Origin: Nemertoderma westbladi
Lineage: Eukaryota > Xenacoelomorpha > Nemertodermatida > Nemertodermatidae
NCBI GenBank assembly: GCA_032718475.1
Contig: JAUCBJ010005103.1
Span: 1 to 53,559, forward strand
Length of the DNA: 53,559 nucleotides
Direction of reading: 5' to 3'
Part shown: in pieces, positions 13,421-24,845 of the stretch
Layout of the letters: each line of letters opens with the position of its first letter
Numbering within the stretch: position 1 is the first letter of the stretch
Position numbers and translations under genes: made by a program
Notes under the pieces: model-generated
Seen by the model: the letters and a program-made list of their open reading frames with translations, nothing else
Told to the model about the DNA's origin: nothing
Databases searched by the model: none

Positions 13421-16400
13421 CCAACTGAGACTCTCGGTCTACTACACACTATACGCTAACTCCAACTGAGACTCTCGGTCTACTACACACTATACGTTGA
13501 CTCCAACTGAGACTCTCGGTCTACTACACACTATACGTTAACTCACTCCAACTGAGACTATCGGTCTACTACACACTATACGTTGACTCCAACTGAGACT
13601 CTCGGGCTACTACACACTATACGCTAACTCCAACTGAGACTCTCGGTCTACTACACACTATACGCTGAATCCAACTGAGACTCTCGGTCTACTACACACT
13701 ATACACTGACTCCAACTGAGACTCTCGGTCTACTACACACTATACGCTAACTCCAACTGAGACTCTCGGTCTACTACACACTATACGTTGACTCCAACTG
13801 AGACTCTCGGTCTACTACACACTATACGTTAACTCACTCCAACTGAGACTATCGGTCTACTACACACTATACGTTGACTCCAACTGAGACTCTCGGGCTA
13901 CTACACACTATACGCTAACTCCAACTGAGACTCTCGGTCTACTATACACTATACGCTGACTCCAACTGAGACTCTCGGTCTACTACACACTATACGCTGA
14001 CTCCAACTGAGACTCTCGGTCTACTACACACTATACGCTGACTCCAACTGAGACTCTCGGTCTACTACACACTATACGCTGACTCCAACTGAGACACTCG
14101 GTCTACTACACACTATACGCTGACTCCGACTGAGACTCTCGGTCTACTATACACTATACGCTGACTCCGACTGAGACTCTCGGTCTACTATACACTATAC
14201 GCTAACTCCAACTGAGACTCTCGGTCTACTACACACTATACGTTGACTCCAACTGAGACTCTCGGTCTACTACACACTATACGTTGACTCCAACTGAGAC
14301 TCTCGGTCTAATACACACTATACGCTGACTCCAACTGAGACTCTCGGTCTACTACACACTATACGCTAACTCCAACTGAGACTCTCGGTCTACTACACAC
14401 TATACGTTGACTCCAACTGAGACTCTCGGTCTACTACACACTATACGTTAACTCACTCCAACTGAGACTCTCGGTCTACTACACACTATACGCTAACTCC
14501 GACTGAGACTCTCGGTCTACTACACACTATACGTTAACTCACTCCAACTGAGACTCTCGGTCTACTACACACTATACGCTAACTCCAACTGAGACTCTCG
14601 GTCTACTACACACTATACGTTGACTCCAACTGAGACTCTCGGTCTACTACACACTATACGTTAACTCACTCCAACTGAGACTCTCGGTCTACTATACACT
14701 ATACGCTAACTCCAACTGAGACTCTCAGTCTACTACACACTATACGTTGACTCCAACTGAGACTCTCGGGCTACTATACACTATACGTTGACTCCAACTG
14801 AGACTCTCGGTCTACTACACACTATACGTTGACTCCAACTGAGACTCTCGGTCTACTACACACTATACGTTAACTCACTCCAACTGAGACTCTCGGTCTA
14901 CTATACACTATACGCTAACTCCAACTGAGACTCTCGGTCTACTACACACTATACGTTGACTCCAACTGAGACTCTCGGGCTACTACACACTATACGTTGA
15001 CTCCAACTGAGACTCTCGGGCTACTATACACTATACGTTGACTCCAACTGAGACTCTCGGTCTACTACACACTATACGTTGACTCCAACTGAGACTCTCG
15101 GTCTACTACACACTATACGTTAACTCACTCCAACTGAGACTCTCGGTCTACTATACACTATACGCTAACTCCAACTGAGACTCTCGGTCTACTACACACT
15201 ATACGTTGACTCCAACTGAGACCCTCGATCTACTACACACTATACGTTGACTCCAACTGAGACCCTCGATCTACTACACACTATACGTTGACTCCAACTG
15301 AGACTCTCGGTCTACTACACACTATACGCTGACTCCAACTGAGACTCTCGGTCTACTACACACTATACGCTGACTCCAACTGAGACTCTCGGTCTACTAC
15401 ACACTATACATTGACTCCAACTGAGACTCTCGGTCTACTACACACTATACGCTGACTCCAACTGAGACTCTCGGGCTACTACACACTATACGCTGACTCC
15501 AACTGAGACTCTCGGTCTACTACACACTATACACTGACTCCAACTGAGACTCTCGGTCTACTACACACTATACATTGACTCCAACTGAGACTCTCGGTCT
15601 ACTACACACTATACATTAACTCCAACTGAGACTCTCGGTCTACTACACACTATACGTTGACTCCAACTGAGACTCTCGGTCTACTACACACTATACATTG
15701 ACTCCAACTGAGACTCTCGGTCTACTACACACTATACATTAACTCCAACTGAGACTCTCGGTCTACTACACACTATACGTTGACTCCAACTGAGACTCTC
15801 GGTCTACTACACACTATACGTTGACTCCAACTGAGACTCTCGGTCTACTACACACTATACGCTGACTCCAACTGAGACTCTCGGTCTACTACACACTATA
15901 CATTGACTCCAACTGAGACTCTCGGTCTACTACACACTATACGTTGACTCCAACTGAGACTCTCGGTCTACTACACACTATACGTTGACTCCAACTGAGA
16001 CTCTCGGTCTACCACACACTATACGTTGACTCCAACTGAGACTCTCTGTCTACCACACACTATACGCTGACTCCAACTGAGACTCTCGGTCTACTACACA
16101 CTATACATTGACTCCAACTGAGACTCTCTGTCTACCACACACTATACGCTGACTCCAACTGAGACTCTCTGTCTACCACACACTATACGCTGACTCCAAC
16201 TGAGACTCTCGGTCTACTACACACTATACGCTGACTCCAACTGAGACTCTCGGGCTACTACACACTATACGCTGACTCCAACTGAGACTCTCGGTCTACT
16301 ACACACTATACATTAACTCCAACTGAGACTCTCGGTCTACTACACACTATACGTTGACTCCAACTGAGACTCTCGGTCTACTACACACTATACGTTGACT

Positions 16401-17811
16401 CCAACTGAGACTCTCGGTCTACTACACACTATACGTTGACTCCAACTGAGACTCTCGGTCTACTACACACTATACGCTGACTCCAACTGAGACTCTCGGT
16501 CTACTACACACTATACATTGACTCCGACTGAGACTCTCGGTCTACTACACACTATACGTTGACTCCAACTGAGACTCTCGGTCTACTACACACTATACGC
16601 TAACTCCAACTGAGACTCTCGGTCTACTACACACTATACATTGACTCCAACTGAGACTCTTGGGCTACTACACACTATACGCTGACTCCAACTGAGACTC
16701 TCGGTCTACCACACACTATACATTGACTCCAACTGAGACTCTCGGTCTACTACACACTATACGCTAACTCCAACTGAGACTCTCGGTCTACTACACACTA
16801 TACGCTGACTCCGACTGAGACTCTCGGTCTACTATACACTATACGCTAACTCCAACTGAGACTCTCGGTCTACCACACACTATACGTTGACTCCAACTGA
16901 GACTCTCGGTCTACTACACACTATACATTGACTCCAACTGAGACTCTCGGTCTACCACACACTATACGCTGACTCCAACTGAGACTCTCGGTCTACCACA
17001 CACTATACATTGACTCCAACTGAGACTCTCGGTCTACTACACACTATACGCTGACTCCAACTGAGACTCTCGGGCTACTACACACTATACGCTGACTCCA
17101 ACTGAGACTCTCGGTCTACCACACACTATACATTGACTCCAACTGAGACTCTCGGTCTACTACACACTATACGCTGACTCCAACTGAGACTCTCGGTCTA
17201 CTACACACTATACGCTGACTCCGACTGAGACTCTCGGTCTACTATACACTATACGCTAACTCCAACTGAGACTCTCGGTCTACCACACACTATACGTTGA
17301 CTCCAACTGAGACTCTCGGTCTACTACACACTATACATTGACTCCAACTGAGACTCTCGGTCTACCACACACTATACGCTGACTCCAACTGAGACTCTCG
17401 GTCTACTACACACTATACGCTGACTCCAACTGAGACTCTCGGTCTACTACACACTATATGCTGACTCCAACTGAGACTCTCGATATACTACACACTATAC
17501 GCTGACTCCAACTGAGACTCTCGATATACTACACACTATACGCTGACTCCAACTGAGACTCTTGGGCTACTACACACTATACGTTGACTCCAACTGAGAC
17601 TCTCAGTCTACTACACAACACACTATACGTTGACTGCAACTAAGACTCTCGGTCTCACCGTCTGTCGATGTTGTAACGACAGAAAGTCCAGGGCTGCATT
17701 ATTGATTCCACAGAAACCTATAGGAAGCGCCGATACTTTCTATTATAATTAAAATGAGAATATCTCATCTAAAATCAATTTCACATCTGCATCTTGAAAT
17801 CCTTTACTTTG

Positions 17812-17935
17812 GTACATAGCATGACAACTACCTATCAGACTTCCAACCCAGAGGTTACCAGTTCGATCCCACCTGGACGTCATTGCCGACTTTGCAAAAG
17901 CTGTGCCCAACGAAAAGTTATAATAATGTGAAACC
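17812..17935 (+). mobile_element. Degenerate tRNA-derived SINE
   Basis: GAGGTTACCAGTTCGATCCC at 17851-17870 resembles a tRNA T-arm with an RNA polymerase III B box. It is preceded by CAGACTTCCAACCCA, like an anticodon arm, and about 45 bp upstream by a weak A-box-like TAGCATGAC. A non-tRNA body follows (GCCGACTTTGCAAAAGC). It cannot form a functional tRNA. The extents are estimates. This is a family-level resemblance, not a named SINE. Confidence 0.45.
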
Positions 17936-18181
17936 ACTTATTCACCCATAACACCAATAAAAAAATTATAAAACTACCTTCCGAGCAGTCTAAATGAAGA
18001 CAGGAACTCCAACTGCTGCTGTCTACGATGGAATTCTTGGTTGTACAAAATTATTGATAAAAATTGTACAAAATGAACGAGGCAGATAAATAAGTTATCT
18101 TTAAGTAGTGTACTGTTCTGGAACAGTCCGATGTATCCTGGTATCAGGACCCGAGCAGCCGAGTTGCATCAAGATACAAGA
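17936..18181. other. Spacer before LINE, no gene seen
   Basis: Mixed-composition DNA between a SINE-like relic and the LINE target duplication. No supported frame was found. Confidence 0.4.
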
Positions 18182-18189
18182 TGTGATTA
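18182..18189 (+). repeat. Target-site duplication TGTGATTA of LINE copy 1
   Basis: TGTGATTA at 18182-18189 is repeated at 19753-19760, exactly bracketing the LINE. An 8-bp duplication with a truncated 5' end is the usual product of target-primed reverse transcription. Confidence 0.75.
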
Positions 18190-19752
18190 CTACTACTACT
18201 ACTACTAGGATCGGCATGCTGCATTGCAGCTGCATTTTTAAGAATGCTGTGCCGGCTTGTCAACAAAATTGCACCGCCACAACTCCTTATCACCCATGAC
18301 ATTTGCTAGATCATCCGCATCTTTAAGGCCAGTGTCCTTTAAGATGCGTCTCAAGAAAGTCATGGGCTGTCCACCATGCTTATTCACTCCATGAGGCTGC
18401 CAAAGTACAAGATTATGCACTGGCTGGTCCTCACGGCGAAAGCAATGCCCTGCAAAGCGGAGGCGATTTTGTTCTAGTGTCAAGCTTGGGGGAACCAATG
18501 AGGCACCTCCAATGTTATATAGTGTCTGGTTGGAGATGTGTGCATTGTACTTGACACAATGAACCCGGCGTAGCATTCTTGTGAATGTGCCATCCAGAGA
18601 TTTGGTGTCCTCAGCAGTTAGAGCCCAGCATGGACTCCCGTAGAGGAGTACTGGAACTACTGCTGCTCTAAATAATCGGACCTTAAGTTTCCGATTAATT
18701 CTCGGTGATTTCCAAATCCTGGAAAGCCTATTCAAGGCTGTCCATGCCTTTCCCTTACGTATTCGAAGGTCCTCACCTGACTTCCGGATCCATGATCCCA
18801 GGTAACAGAAGTCGTCCACATGCTCAAGCATACCATCCTTTGAGCTTATGCTCATCCGATCAGAGACTTGCTGAGGACTTTCAAAGTTAACGGTCAGAAT
18901 TTTGGTCTTTCTGGAGTTAATAAAAAGACCAACACTAGAAGCAGCATGTTCTAATGAGCTGAGGAGCCGTTGGGCTCCCTCTAATGATTCTGAGAGTACT
19001 CCTAAGTCATCAGCAAAGTCTAGATCAGTTAGGTACTTGGCAGGATTTCCTCGACTTCTGGAGCCAGTAGGTGGAGTTATCATCACCCCATCATCATTAT
19101 GATGATCTAAGGACATGCGTAGAACATAGTCAACCACAATAATGAACAAGAATGGTGCAAGTGTGTCTCCTTGGAGGACGCCCCATAACACTTCAAATGG
19201 TTCTGTGTCACCGTCAACAGTAGACACAAATGTTGTCGAACCATCGTATACTGATCTGATTGCTGCAATAATTTCATCAGGAATCCCATATAATGAAAGT
19301 ATGCTGAACATACGTGAGCGAGAGACTGAATCAAAGGCCTTGAAGAAGTCAACAAAGATAACAGTCAGATGCCTGTCTTTCTTTTTTGATAATTCTTCAA
19401 TTATCCTTCTAAGTGCCAAAATGGGCTCCATGGTCCCACGACCTTTACGGAACCCATTCTGATTTCCACGGAGCAGTCTCTCAATGGGATCCCTGATGCG
19501 ATTTAATAGAATCCTATTGTATAGCTTTGCAGCAATCGAGATCAATGAGATTCCCCGAAAAGAACCATAGAGTGTTAGGTTGCCCTTCTTGGGAACTGGC
19601 ACCAACTTATTTGTTTTCATTTCTTGTGGGACTCTTGTTGTTCGGTACATGTCTACTATGATGGGATAGATGAGCTTTAAACACTCAGGTATTTTAAAGA
19701 CCTCAGGGGGAACACCATCTACTCCACTGGCACGATTGGTCTTAACGGAGAT
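18190..19752 (-). mobile_element. 5'-truncated non-LTR retrotransposon (LINE), copy 1
   Basis: A minus-strand LINE fragment ending in a trinucleotide tail. The plus strand shows about six ACT repeats at 18189-18207, i.e. (AGT)n at the element 3' end. It contains the RT and C-terminal region; the endonuclease and any ORF1 are missing. Frame-consistent RT sequence (SGVDGVPPEVFK) extends upstream of the first ATG to about 19740, showing the 5' end was lost by truncation. It is flanked by TGTGATTA duplications. The 3' portion is about 98% identical by eye to 31418-31961, so the family was recently active. I do not assign a clade. Confidence 0.9.
18238..19650 (-). pseudogene. LINE reverse transcriptase, N-terminally truncated
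   Basis: An open frame of 470 codons encoding most of a non-LTR reverse transcriptase. Visible motifs from the first ATG: NGFRKGRGT (residues 65-73), catalytic aspartate motif VDFFKAFDSV (100-109), GVLQGDTLAPFLF (157-169), FADD catalytic motif (212-215), then thumb/C-terminal blocks LGSWIRKSGEDLRIRKGKAW and LLYGSPCWALT, ending near ELWRCNFVDKPAQHS. The in-frame sequence extends upstream to about 19740, so the ATG at 19650 is internal to the original protein. There is no apurinic-type endonuclease domain, so the copy cannot transpose alone, although the RT core residues are intact. Plus-strand open frames here are antisense shadows. Confidence 0.9.
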
Positions 19753-19760
19753 TGTGATTA

Positions 19761-19936
19761 ACGGAGGAAGAAATACTACGGAATTGCTTGCTTGTCAGTA
19801 CGATTCTATTTACTACACTGGGAATTCGGCGGGCGGTCGGATCGCAATGCGGGCCACTGCCAAGTTCCTCATGCCTCACTCCGGCCTCCCACCTTCAGAC
19901 CTTGGAGTGCGGTGGGGTGGAAAGAGTCTGACTTAC
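19761..19936. other. GC-rich spacer downstream of a candidate exon
   Basis: Sequence clearly richer in GC than its surroundings. On the minus strand it starts with GTAAGTCAG, a consensus 5' splice site, so it may be intron. The plus strand is open through it (19670-20083) but the first third of that frame is antisense to the LINE and no domain is recognised. Confidence 0.3.
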
Positions 19937-20269
19937 GTAGACGACAGGACGAATCGACGAGGATTGCGATCTGGGTTTAGCGGCGGCCCGGAGCCTGGGA
20001 TCGCCTGGGGGAAATGGATGAACGTTGGCAGGTTGGGCAGACGTGTATCCACGGATTATGTTCTCTGCGACGCGAAAGTGTGAGGCGAGGTCGAATTGGG
20101 TCGGAAGCTGTGGGAATTCTACTGTTCTACGGGAATAAACCGTAGCGGTCCGGTGACTATGGACGGATACTGGGATTATAAGCAGGTATTTGATTGAGTT
20201 TCTCGTATTCTCGATGCTCGAGGCGGATAGAGATTTGGTTGTGTTGGGCGGAGATACCGATAGCTGCAT
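19937..20269 (-). other. Candidate exon of an unrecognised gene
   Basis: A minus-strand open frame runs from ATG at 20269 to a consensus donor at 19936 (CTAC followed by GTAAGT), 111 codons. The region is locally GC-rich compared with the AT-rich flanks. The peptide is basic and serine/proline-rich (for example PANVHPFPPGDPRLR) with no domain I recognise. It may instead be part of an old mobile element. Support is only open frame, composition and the donor site. Confidence 0.25.
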
Positions 20270-20300
20270 AGCTCCGATCTGTTTATAATTATGTTTTTTT

Positions 20301-21185
20301 GTTATTGTTATTTATTTATACTCGGAATTTGAGGAAGTCGACATTGATGAAGTAATGTAGCGCTTTATATTGGACATAAAATACCAGGTAGTATTCAAAG
20401 AGACCACGATGATACTTATTTTATGAATAATAAGTTTATTGTTTTGGTTAAAATATCGTGCCACTGTAACCTGGCTCCTTTCCCTAAATTGAGAATTTAA
20501 CATTGAGGCGGGATATTATTTCGCCAAGATGTGATTTGCGTGCAGTCTATCTCTTGATTTTACTAGAAAATAGAATGCATTGCATTTTACTGTTATAATT
20601 ACTGTAAATGAATAAAAAATTAATTTATTGTTTATTAAACCGTACTAAGCACGTTGAACTGGAGCTTTAACAATTCCCCCTAGTGGCAGACTGGAACTGT
20701 AAAAGTCTGTCTGGGTGTAGGTTTTCTAATTAAGAAATGCTCGTAGGCTACTACTACCAAATTTCAGATGAATCTGATAGTTGGTTCTATAATTACTGCT
20801 ATTTTTATGTTTCTGCCAATTCACCCCGTAACGGCAGGCAGAGGAATGGAACTGTAGAAGTCTGTCTGTGTGTAGAATTTCTAAATTTTTTATAGACTAC
20901 ATGTATACCAAGTTTGGTTCCATTTCATCCATGATTGACCGACTTATTAGCATTCAAACATTCCCGCCACAAACATAGCCAGAGGCAGCCACAAACAAAC
21001 ATAAGCTGCAGGAACTCGAGCGATAATTAATTCATTATTAAATACTGTTTCAATTAAATTATTTACGAAAATCTACTTATCTTCTTTTAAATATGGACCC
21101 TGCATTCGTGGAAAATATAATGTTTGATAATTCAGCAGTCAACCTTCGATAATTTTGCAGGCTAGGTCCTTGTCATGGCCTGTTA
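20301..21185. other. AT-rich spacer with a diverged two-copy repeat
   Basis: No gene seen. Two related stretches of about 90-100 bp lie at about 20690-20790 and 20848-20940. Both contain GGAACTGTA(A/G)AAGTCTGTCTG and then a TACCAAATTTCAG/TACCAAGTTTGG segment. CACAAACAAACATAAGC follows at 20989. Such tails resemble 3' ends of invertebrate SINE or RTE-type elements, but no family can be named. Confidence 0.4.
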
Positions 21186-21300
21186 TTTAGATGGCCTTGA
21201 TTCAGCCATATCATGTACCGGTACGGTACCTTAATCTTATTAAACAGTACGGTACCGGTACTGTTACAGTGGTACAGAGTTACCGGTACCGTATTCAGGT
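21186..21300. repeat. GTACCGGTAC palindrome cluster
   Basis: Overlapping palindromes GTACCGGTAC, GGTACC and GTACGGTACC occur repeatedly in about 90 bp (21215-21295), and again at 21490-21501 and 32900-32910. The stretch can fold on itself in several registers. The function is unknown. Confidence 0.6.
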
Positions 21301-22172
21301 CGTTGGCGCCACCCAACAATTGGCTCGGCAAAGGCAACCATGCAGCTATGGAAGTTTTGAAAATTATGCGGACTTAAGACAAGACTGACATATTGTCAGG
21401 TTGTACCAACTGACCTTTATTCCATGTTCCGGTATCCAATACTGCACTAGGTACCCCAACAGCCCAATACTGCAATACCCAGCAACGTTTGTACCGGTAC
21501 TCAAACAACTCGCCATCAAGGCCACGGCCTCTGTCTGTCGCAGTGTCGTTGGCGACCTCGACTTTTGTTATCGCTACTATGCTAGCGCTACGGGCAAACT
21601 GGACTAACCGATGAGCGAGACCCGAGGACTGAAGAATGCATTGAATTTTTTGAGTAGTTTGACTGTGGACTTCTATGACATCGATGCCAAGCTGCCAATG
21701 CGAAAGTTTTTTTAAAGTAAAAGATTGGTTAAATTTTATTAATTATTTATTTAAATTTCTTAAGTACCGATTTTGGGATATAATTGTTCAATTTTAATCT
21801 GCATCTAATAACTGACCCTCGTCCTGCGCGATGGCCCCACGAACCTGTAGTATTGGTGTAGGAATCGGTGTAGAAGTACGACTACCGGACGAAAAATAGG
21901 CGTTGCCTCATATTGATATCACTGCAAGGAAGCAATTAGTTAATAACAGAAACTTCCACAAATACCAATACATTTTATTTATCGATTTAGTTGTAAATTT
22001 GAACATCAGCCATTCAGTTCGCTTTAGACATGCTGGTATAATGATCTTATTAAGATTTCCAGTGTTTGCTCAGTTTCAGTACAACACGCTATTAAATAAT
22101 TTTAGTACTTTAGGTTGATGCATTGATTCGTAATTTGAGGGTTGAATTATACTACTGCTACTGTTTAGGGAT
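21301..22172. other. Spacer, no supported gene
   Basis: Several short plus-strand frames of 65-71 codons occur, without domains, splice context or composition support. I see nothing else in it. Confidence 0.4.
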
Positions 22173-22192
22173 GGGGGGGGGGGGGGGGGGGG
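22173..22192 (+). repeat. G20 homopolymer
   Basis: A run of 20 G. The length is likely variable and poorly determined. It lies 325 bp outside the left end of the large inverted-repeat element. Confidence 0.85.
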
Positions 22193-22517
22193 TAACGCAA
22201 TCGCATCTCGGTGAGTTAATATAGCTTCCCAGCGAAGTAGCAATGTGAAATATCAATAAGGAGAAGGAGCAGGTTACCTTGGCACGCTATTTTAATAAAT
22301 AAAAGTCGACTCGACTAATCGGCCCTACAGTTTCATTTTTGCGAGTAATCAATCACCTGTTATTAGCCTCGATATACCCCGATTTTTATAGCATCGAGAG
22401 AACCCATCCCCATAGCTTTGCCATTTCAACTCACACCCCCTGCCCTTCCACCCTCTTGCTTAGAAAACACAACCAGTTACTGACGGATCGCGCGATAACC
22501 GATAACAGGTGTGCAGA

Positions 22518-23915
22518 ACGGCCCTTACATGTACATGTCAAAACCGTCTAAGTCAATTTTTTTCGAAAAATGACATATGCATATATTTGGAATAAGGAAA
22601 ACGAGGCGCATCTTTCTAGCCAAGTTAAGACGTAATTATGAAGTCCTAAGGAGTTATATTTTTGCCAAAACCGTCTATCTCAACTTCTGTCAATAATAGT
22701 AAATCCCAAAACCATCTATCTTTACTTCGATTGATTTGGGATTAAACACTAAGTTTGGATTTATGGTTTCCTTTATGTCGAAACCGTCTATCTGTGTATT
22801 CTATTCTATCTGTGTATTCTATTCTATCTGTGTATTCTATTCTATTCTATCTGTGTATTCTATTCTATCTGTGTATTCTATTCTATCTGTGTATTCTATT
22901 CTATCTGTGTATTCTATTCTATCTGTGTATTCTATTCTATCTGTGTATTCTATTCTATCTGTGTATTCTATTCTATCTGTGTATTCTATTCTATTCTATC
23001 TGTGTATTCTATTCTATCTGTGTATTACGTCTAGTTGTATTCCGTTGGATTCAATATCTAATAATTATTCATCTGTATTTACCAAAACAGTCTATCTCTA
23101 TGATCTACAATACAATAATGACTGTAAACTTGCCTTATAGCCTACAATTATGCTTTTACTAGTACCTAGTTTTACTAGTTTCTAAAATTTAATGGGCTAT
23201 CCACCATCGCAAACGCCATTTATATAGCTATGTTAATTATCGTACTGTGGTCCCTTTCTGGCACCCATCACCAATATTTTTCGTGCTAATATTTTCAAAA
23301 GTTTTTATGGCTAACTAAAATTAATTTATTTGCAGTATATCGCGTTTTTTTTGGATGCTGATGGCGATTGTAGAACTAAAATGTAACATTCGATTTTTCA
23401 TAGAATTCGATTTTTGGTAATTTTAATAATGAAGTATGTCCTTTATTGAATTTTTTTTTGGGATGCTGATCACGAATATGAAACTGAAATATATCGTACC
23501 TTGTTGATTATAGTATTTTTGGATATGTGTCAATGTGTGGTACGAAAAATATTAGTATAGAACAAATTTGTTAATAAAAATCATTACCAAATTTCTTGGA
23601 CTTTGAAAGTTTTATGCTACAATTGCATTTTTCGTCACACCAGACAAGCACTAAAAGCGACAGTTGTGTTACCACTAAAGATTTTTAAGGAGTTGTATCA
23701 TGATCAGCGACCTTGAAAACCAGGTATAATAGCTTCAGAATTACCAAACCAAAGGCAAAATTTAATAGTCTGAAATTTTTGCAAACAAAAAGTTATACTT
23801 TTCGTCCTGGGGCATCAGAATGGCGCAAAAAGTGATGTTTGACTTACCAGAAATATTTTTAACACCGTATACCTTAAGAATTATCAAACCAAACAACATT
23901 TTTTGTGTTTTAACT
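22518..23915 (+). repeat. Left arm of the large inverted repeat
   Basis: Pairs in inverted orientation with 30221-31322. It is longer than the right arm mainly because of the 18-bp minisatellite at 22787-23027, which the right arm lacks. Arms differ by many substitutions and small indels, so they are not a recent or assembly-made palindrome. Inside the arm, motifs like GATGCTGATCACGAATATGA and TGATCAGCGACCTTGAAAAC recur about every 200-250 bp. Confidence 0.8.
22787..23027. repeat. 18-bp minisatellite inside the left arm
   Basis: About 13 copies of CTGTGTATTCTATTCTAT (18 bp), two with an extra TTCTA. The array starts immediately after an AAACCGTCTAT motif. In the right arm the corresponding sequences AACGATAGACGG and ATATTGAATCC are adjacent, so the array arose after the arms formed. 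The unit is a multiple of three, giving meaningless long open frames. Confidence 0.95.
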
Positions 23916-24765
23916 GTTTACTAAACACGACTAAATAGCCTAAACAGTGTTTAGGCATACTTTATTGTCAGTTATCTTTTATTTGGTTTGGAATGTCTAC
24001 GGAATAGAGGATGTTGGATGGGTGCCAAAATACAATGTCTCTAATTGAATCATATGAGCGCACAATCACCCTACTCTAGTAGTAGCAAGTAACTGGAAAA
24101 ATTAAACGCCCATATCGAATTCGAGTGGAAATTAAAATCTCCCCAATTCGTACGCAGCAAAATAAAATTCGCCCGATAAATAATTCCAACTTAATTACAT
24201 TGATTAATGTCTAGCTGAGTATGAAACTGTGGGGCTATCCTAAACTGTGGGCCATCAGCGAACTATGGCCGTTCTCCAAAAGTCTGTTTGAGTGTGTCGG
24301 AAGCCAATATATAACTAGCCATAGTAAAAATATAATTGTTCGCAAAGATAGATGGCTTGTAGCTTTTGCTGCTCGAAGGCCCCACTCGTGTAACAAGTGC
24401 TATAATAAGGCTCCCGTTTATTGTTTTGGCGAGAACTCAACTCAACGCAGGCCTACAACAACATAATGGGGAGTAGAAACGGTCACGAATATCGGGTAAG
24501 ATCTTCACTAACAGCCTCGACAACATGTTTAAGAAAACTACTAAATAACTACATTTTTCTTGAAGGTTGTGTATAATATATTCTAAGGCTGCGTCACATA
24601 TCACAATCGACGGAATTTGGTTCATACTGTATATACAAAATGTTGACGGATTTTATATTATATATACAGTTTGTAGGTGTTGGCATATCATTTTAGTATT
24701 AACTAGAAAAGCCATCAAGTTGTCTCTCAACGAAACTGCCTAAACCTTAACAACAAAAATACTTG
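23916..24765. other. Centre of inverted-repeat element, left part, no gene seen
   Basis: AT-rich DNA with short frames (for example 24221-24466 plus) that lack any domain. ACTGTATATACAAAATG and TATATACAGTTTG near 24627-24672 form a small inverted repeat. Nothing else is supported. Confidence 0.4.
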
Positions 24766-24845
24766 AACCAGGATCGAACCCGGTACTTTCACATCTTTAA
24801 CTCTGTCGCTTTACCGAGTGAGATAAATCACTAGAGCAAGGAATA
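24766..24845 (-). mobile_element. tRNA-derived SINE head (minus strand)
   Basis: On the minus strand, ATCTCACTCGGTAAAGCG (A-box-like, 24807-24824) is followed at tRNA-like distance by ACCGGGTTCGATCCTGG (B box, 24770-24786). The arms between do not give a complete cloverleaf, and no CCA-compatible acceptor stem is visible. It is therefore a SINE promoter head rather than a tRNA gene. The 3' limit is uncertain. Confidence 0.55.

Larger units (their letters stand above)
5339..17655. repeat. 41-bp tandem satellite, about 300 copies, 12.3 kb
   Basis: A head-to-tail array of a 41-bp unit containing CTACTACACACTATACGCTG and ACTCCAACTGAGACTCTCGG. A 45-bp variant has an extra ACTC (GTTAACTCACTCC). 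Diagnostic single-base variants (GAGACACTC, CTCCGACTG, CTATACACTATAC, GGTCTCCTAC, CTGTCTACCAC) recur in fixed order, so the array has grown by duplication of multi-unit blocks rather than one unit at a time. The unit is not a multiple of three and contains no open frame. On the minus strand it lies upstream of the EGF-like exon at 4935-5123 and so probably occupies an intron. Confidence 0.97.

Noticed and set aside
431-17655. CRISPR-like regularly repeated arrays
   Set aside because: Units are strictly head-to-tail with no unique spacers, and the context is an animal genome.
17659-17717. Possible 59-bp minus-strand exon (AG at 17718, GTGAGA at 17658) at the edge of the 41-bp satellite
   Set aside because: Splice words look good, but no EGF or other domain is encoded, and the phase needed to join exon 4935-5123 contains a stop.
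17749-17937. 62-codon minus-strand ORF
   Set aside because: Overlaps a tRNA-derived SINE relic; no domain.
22736-23162. Hydrophobic repeat proteins of about 134 codons (YSILSV and YLCILF repeats)
   Set aside because: These are two shifted readings of an 18-bp minisatellite inside a transposon arm.
24766-24845. Functional tRNA gene
   Set aside because: A and B boxes are present, but a full cloverleaf and acceptor stem are not.
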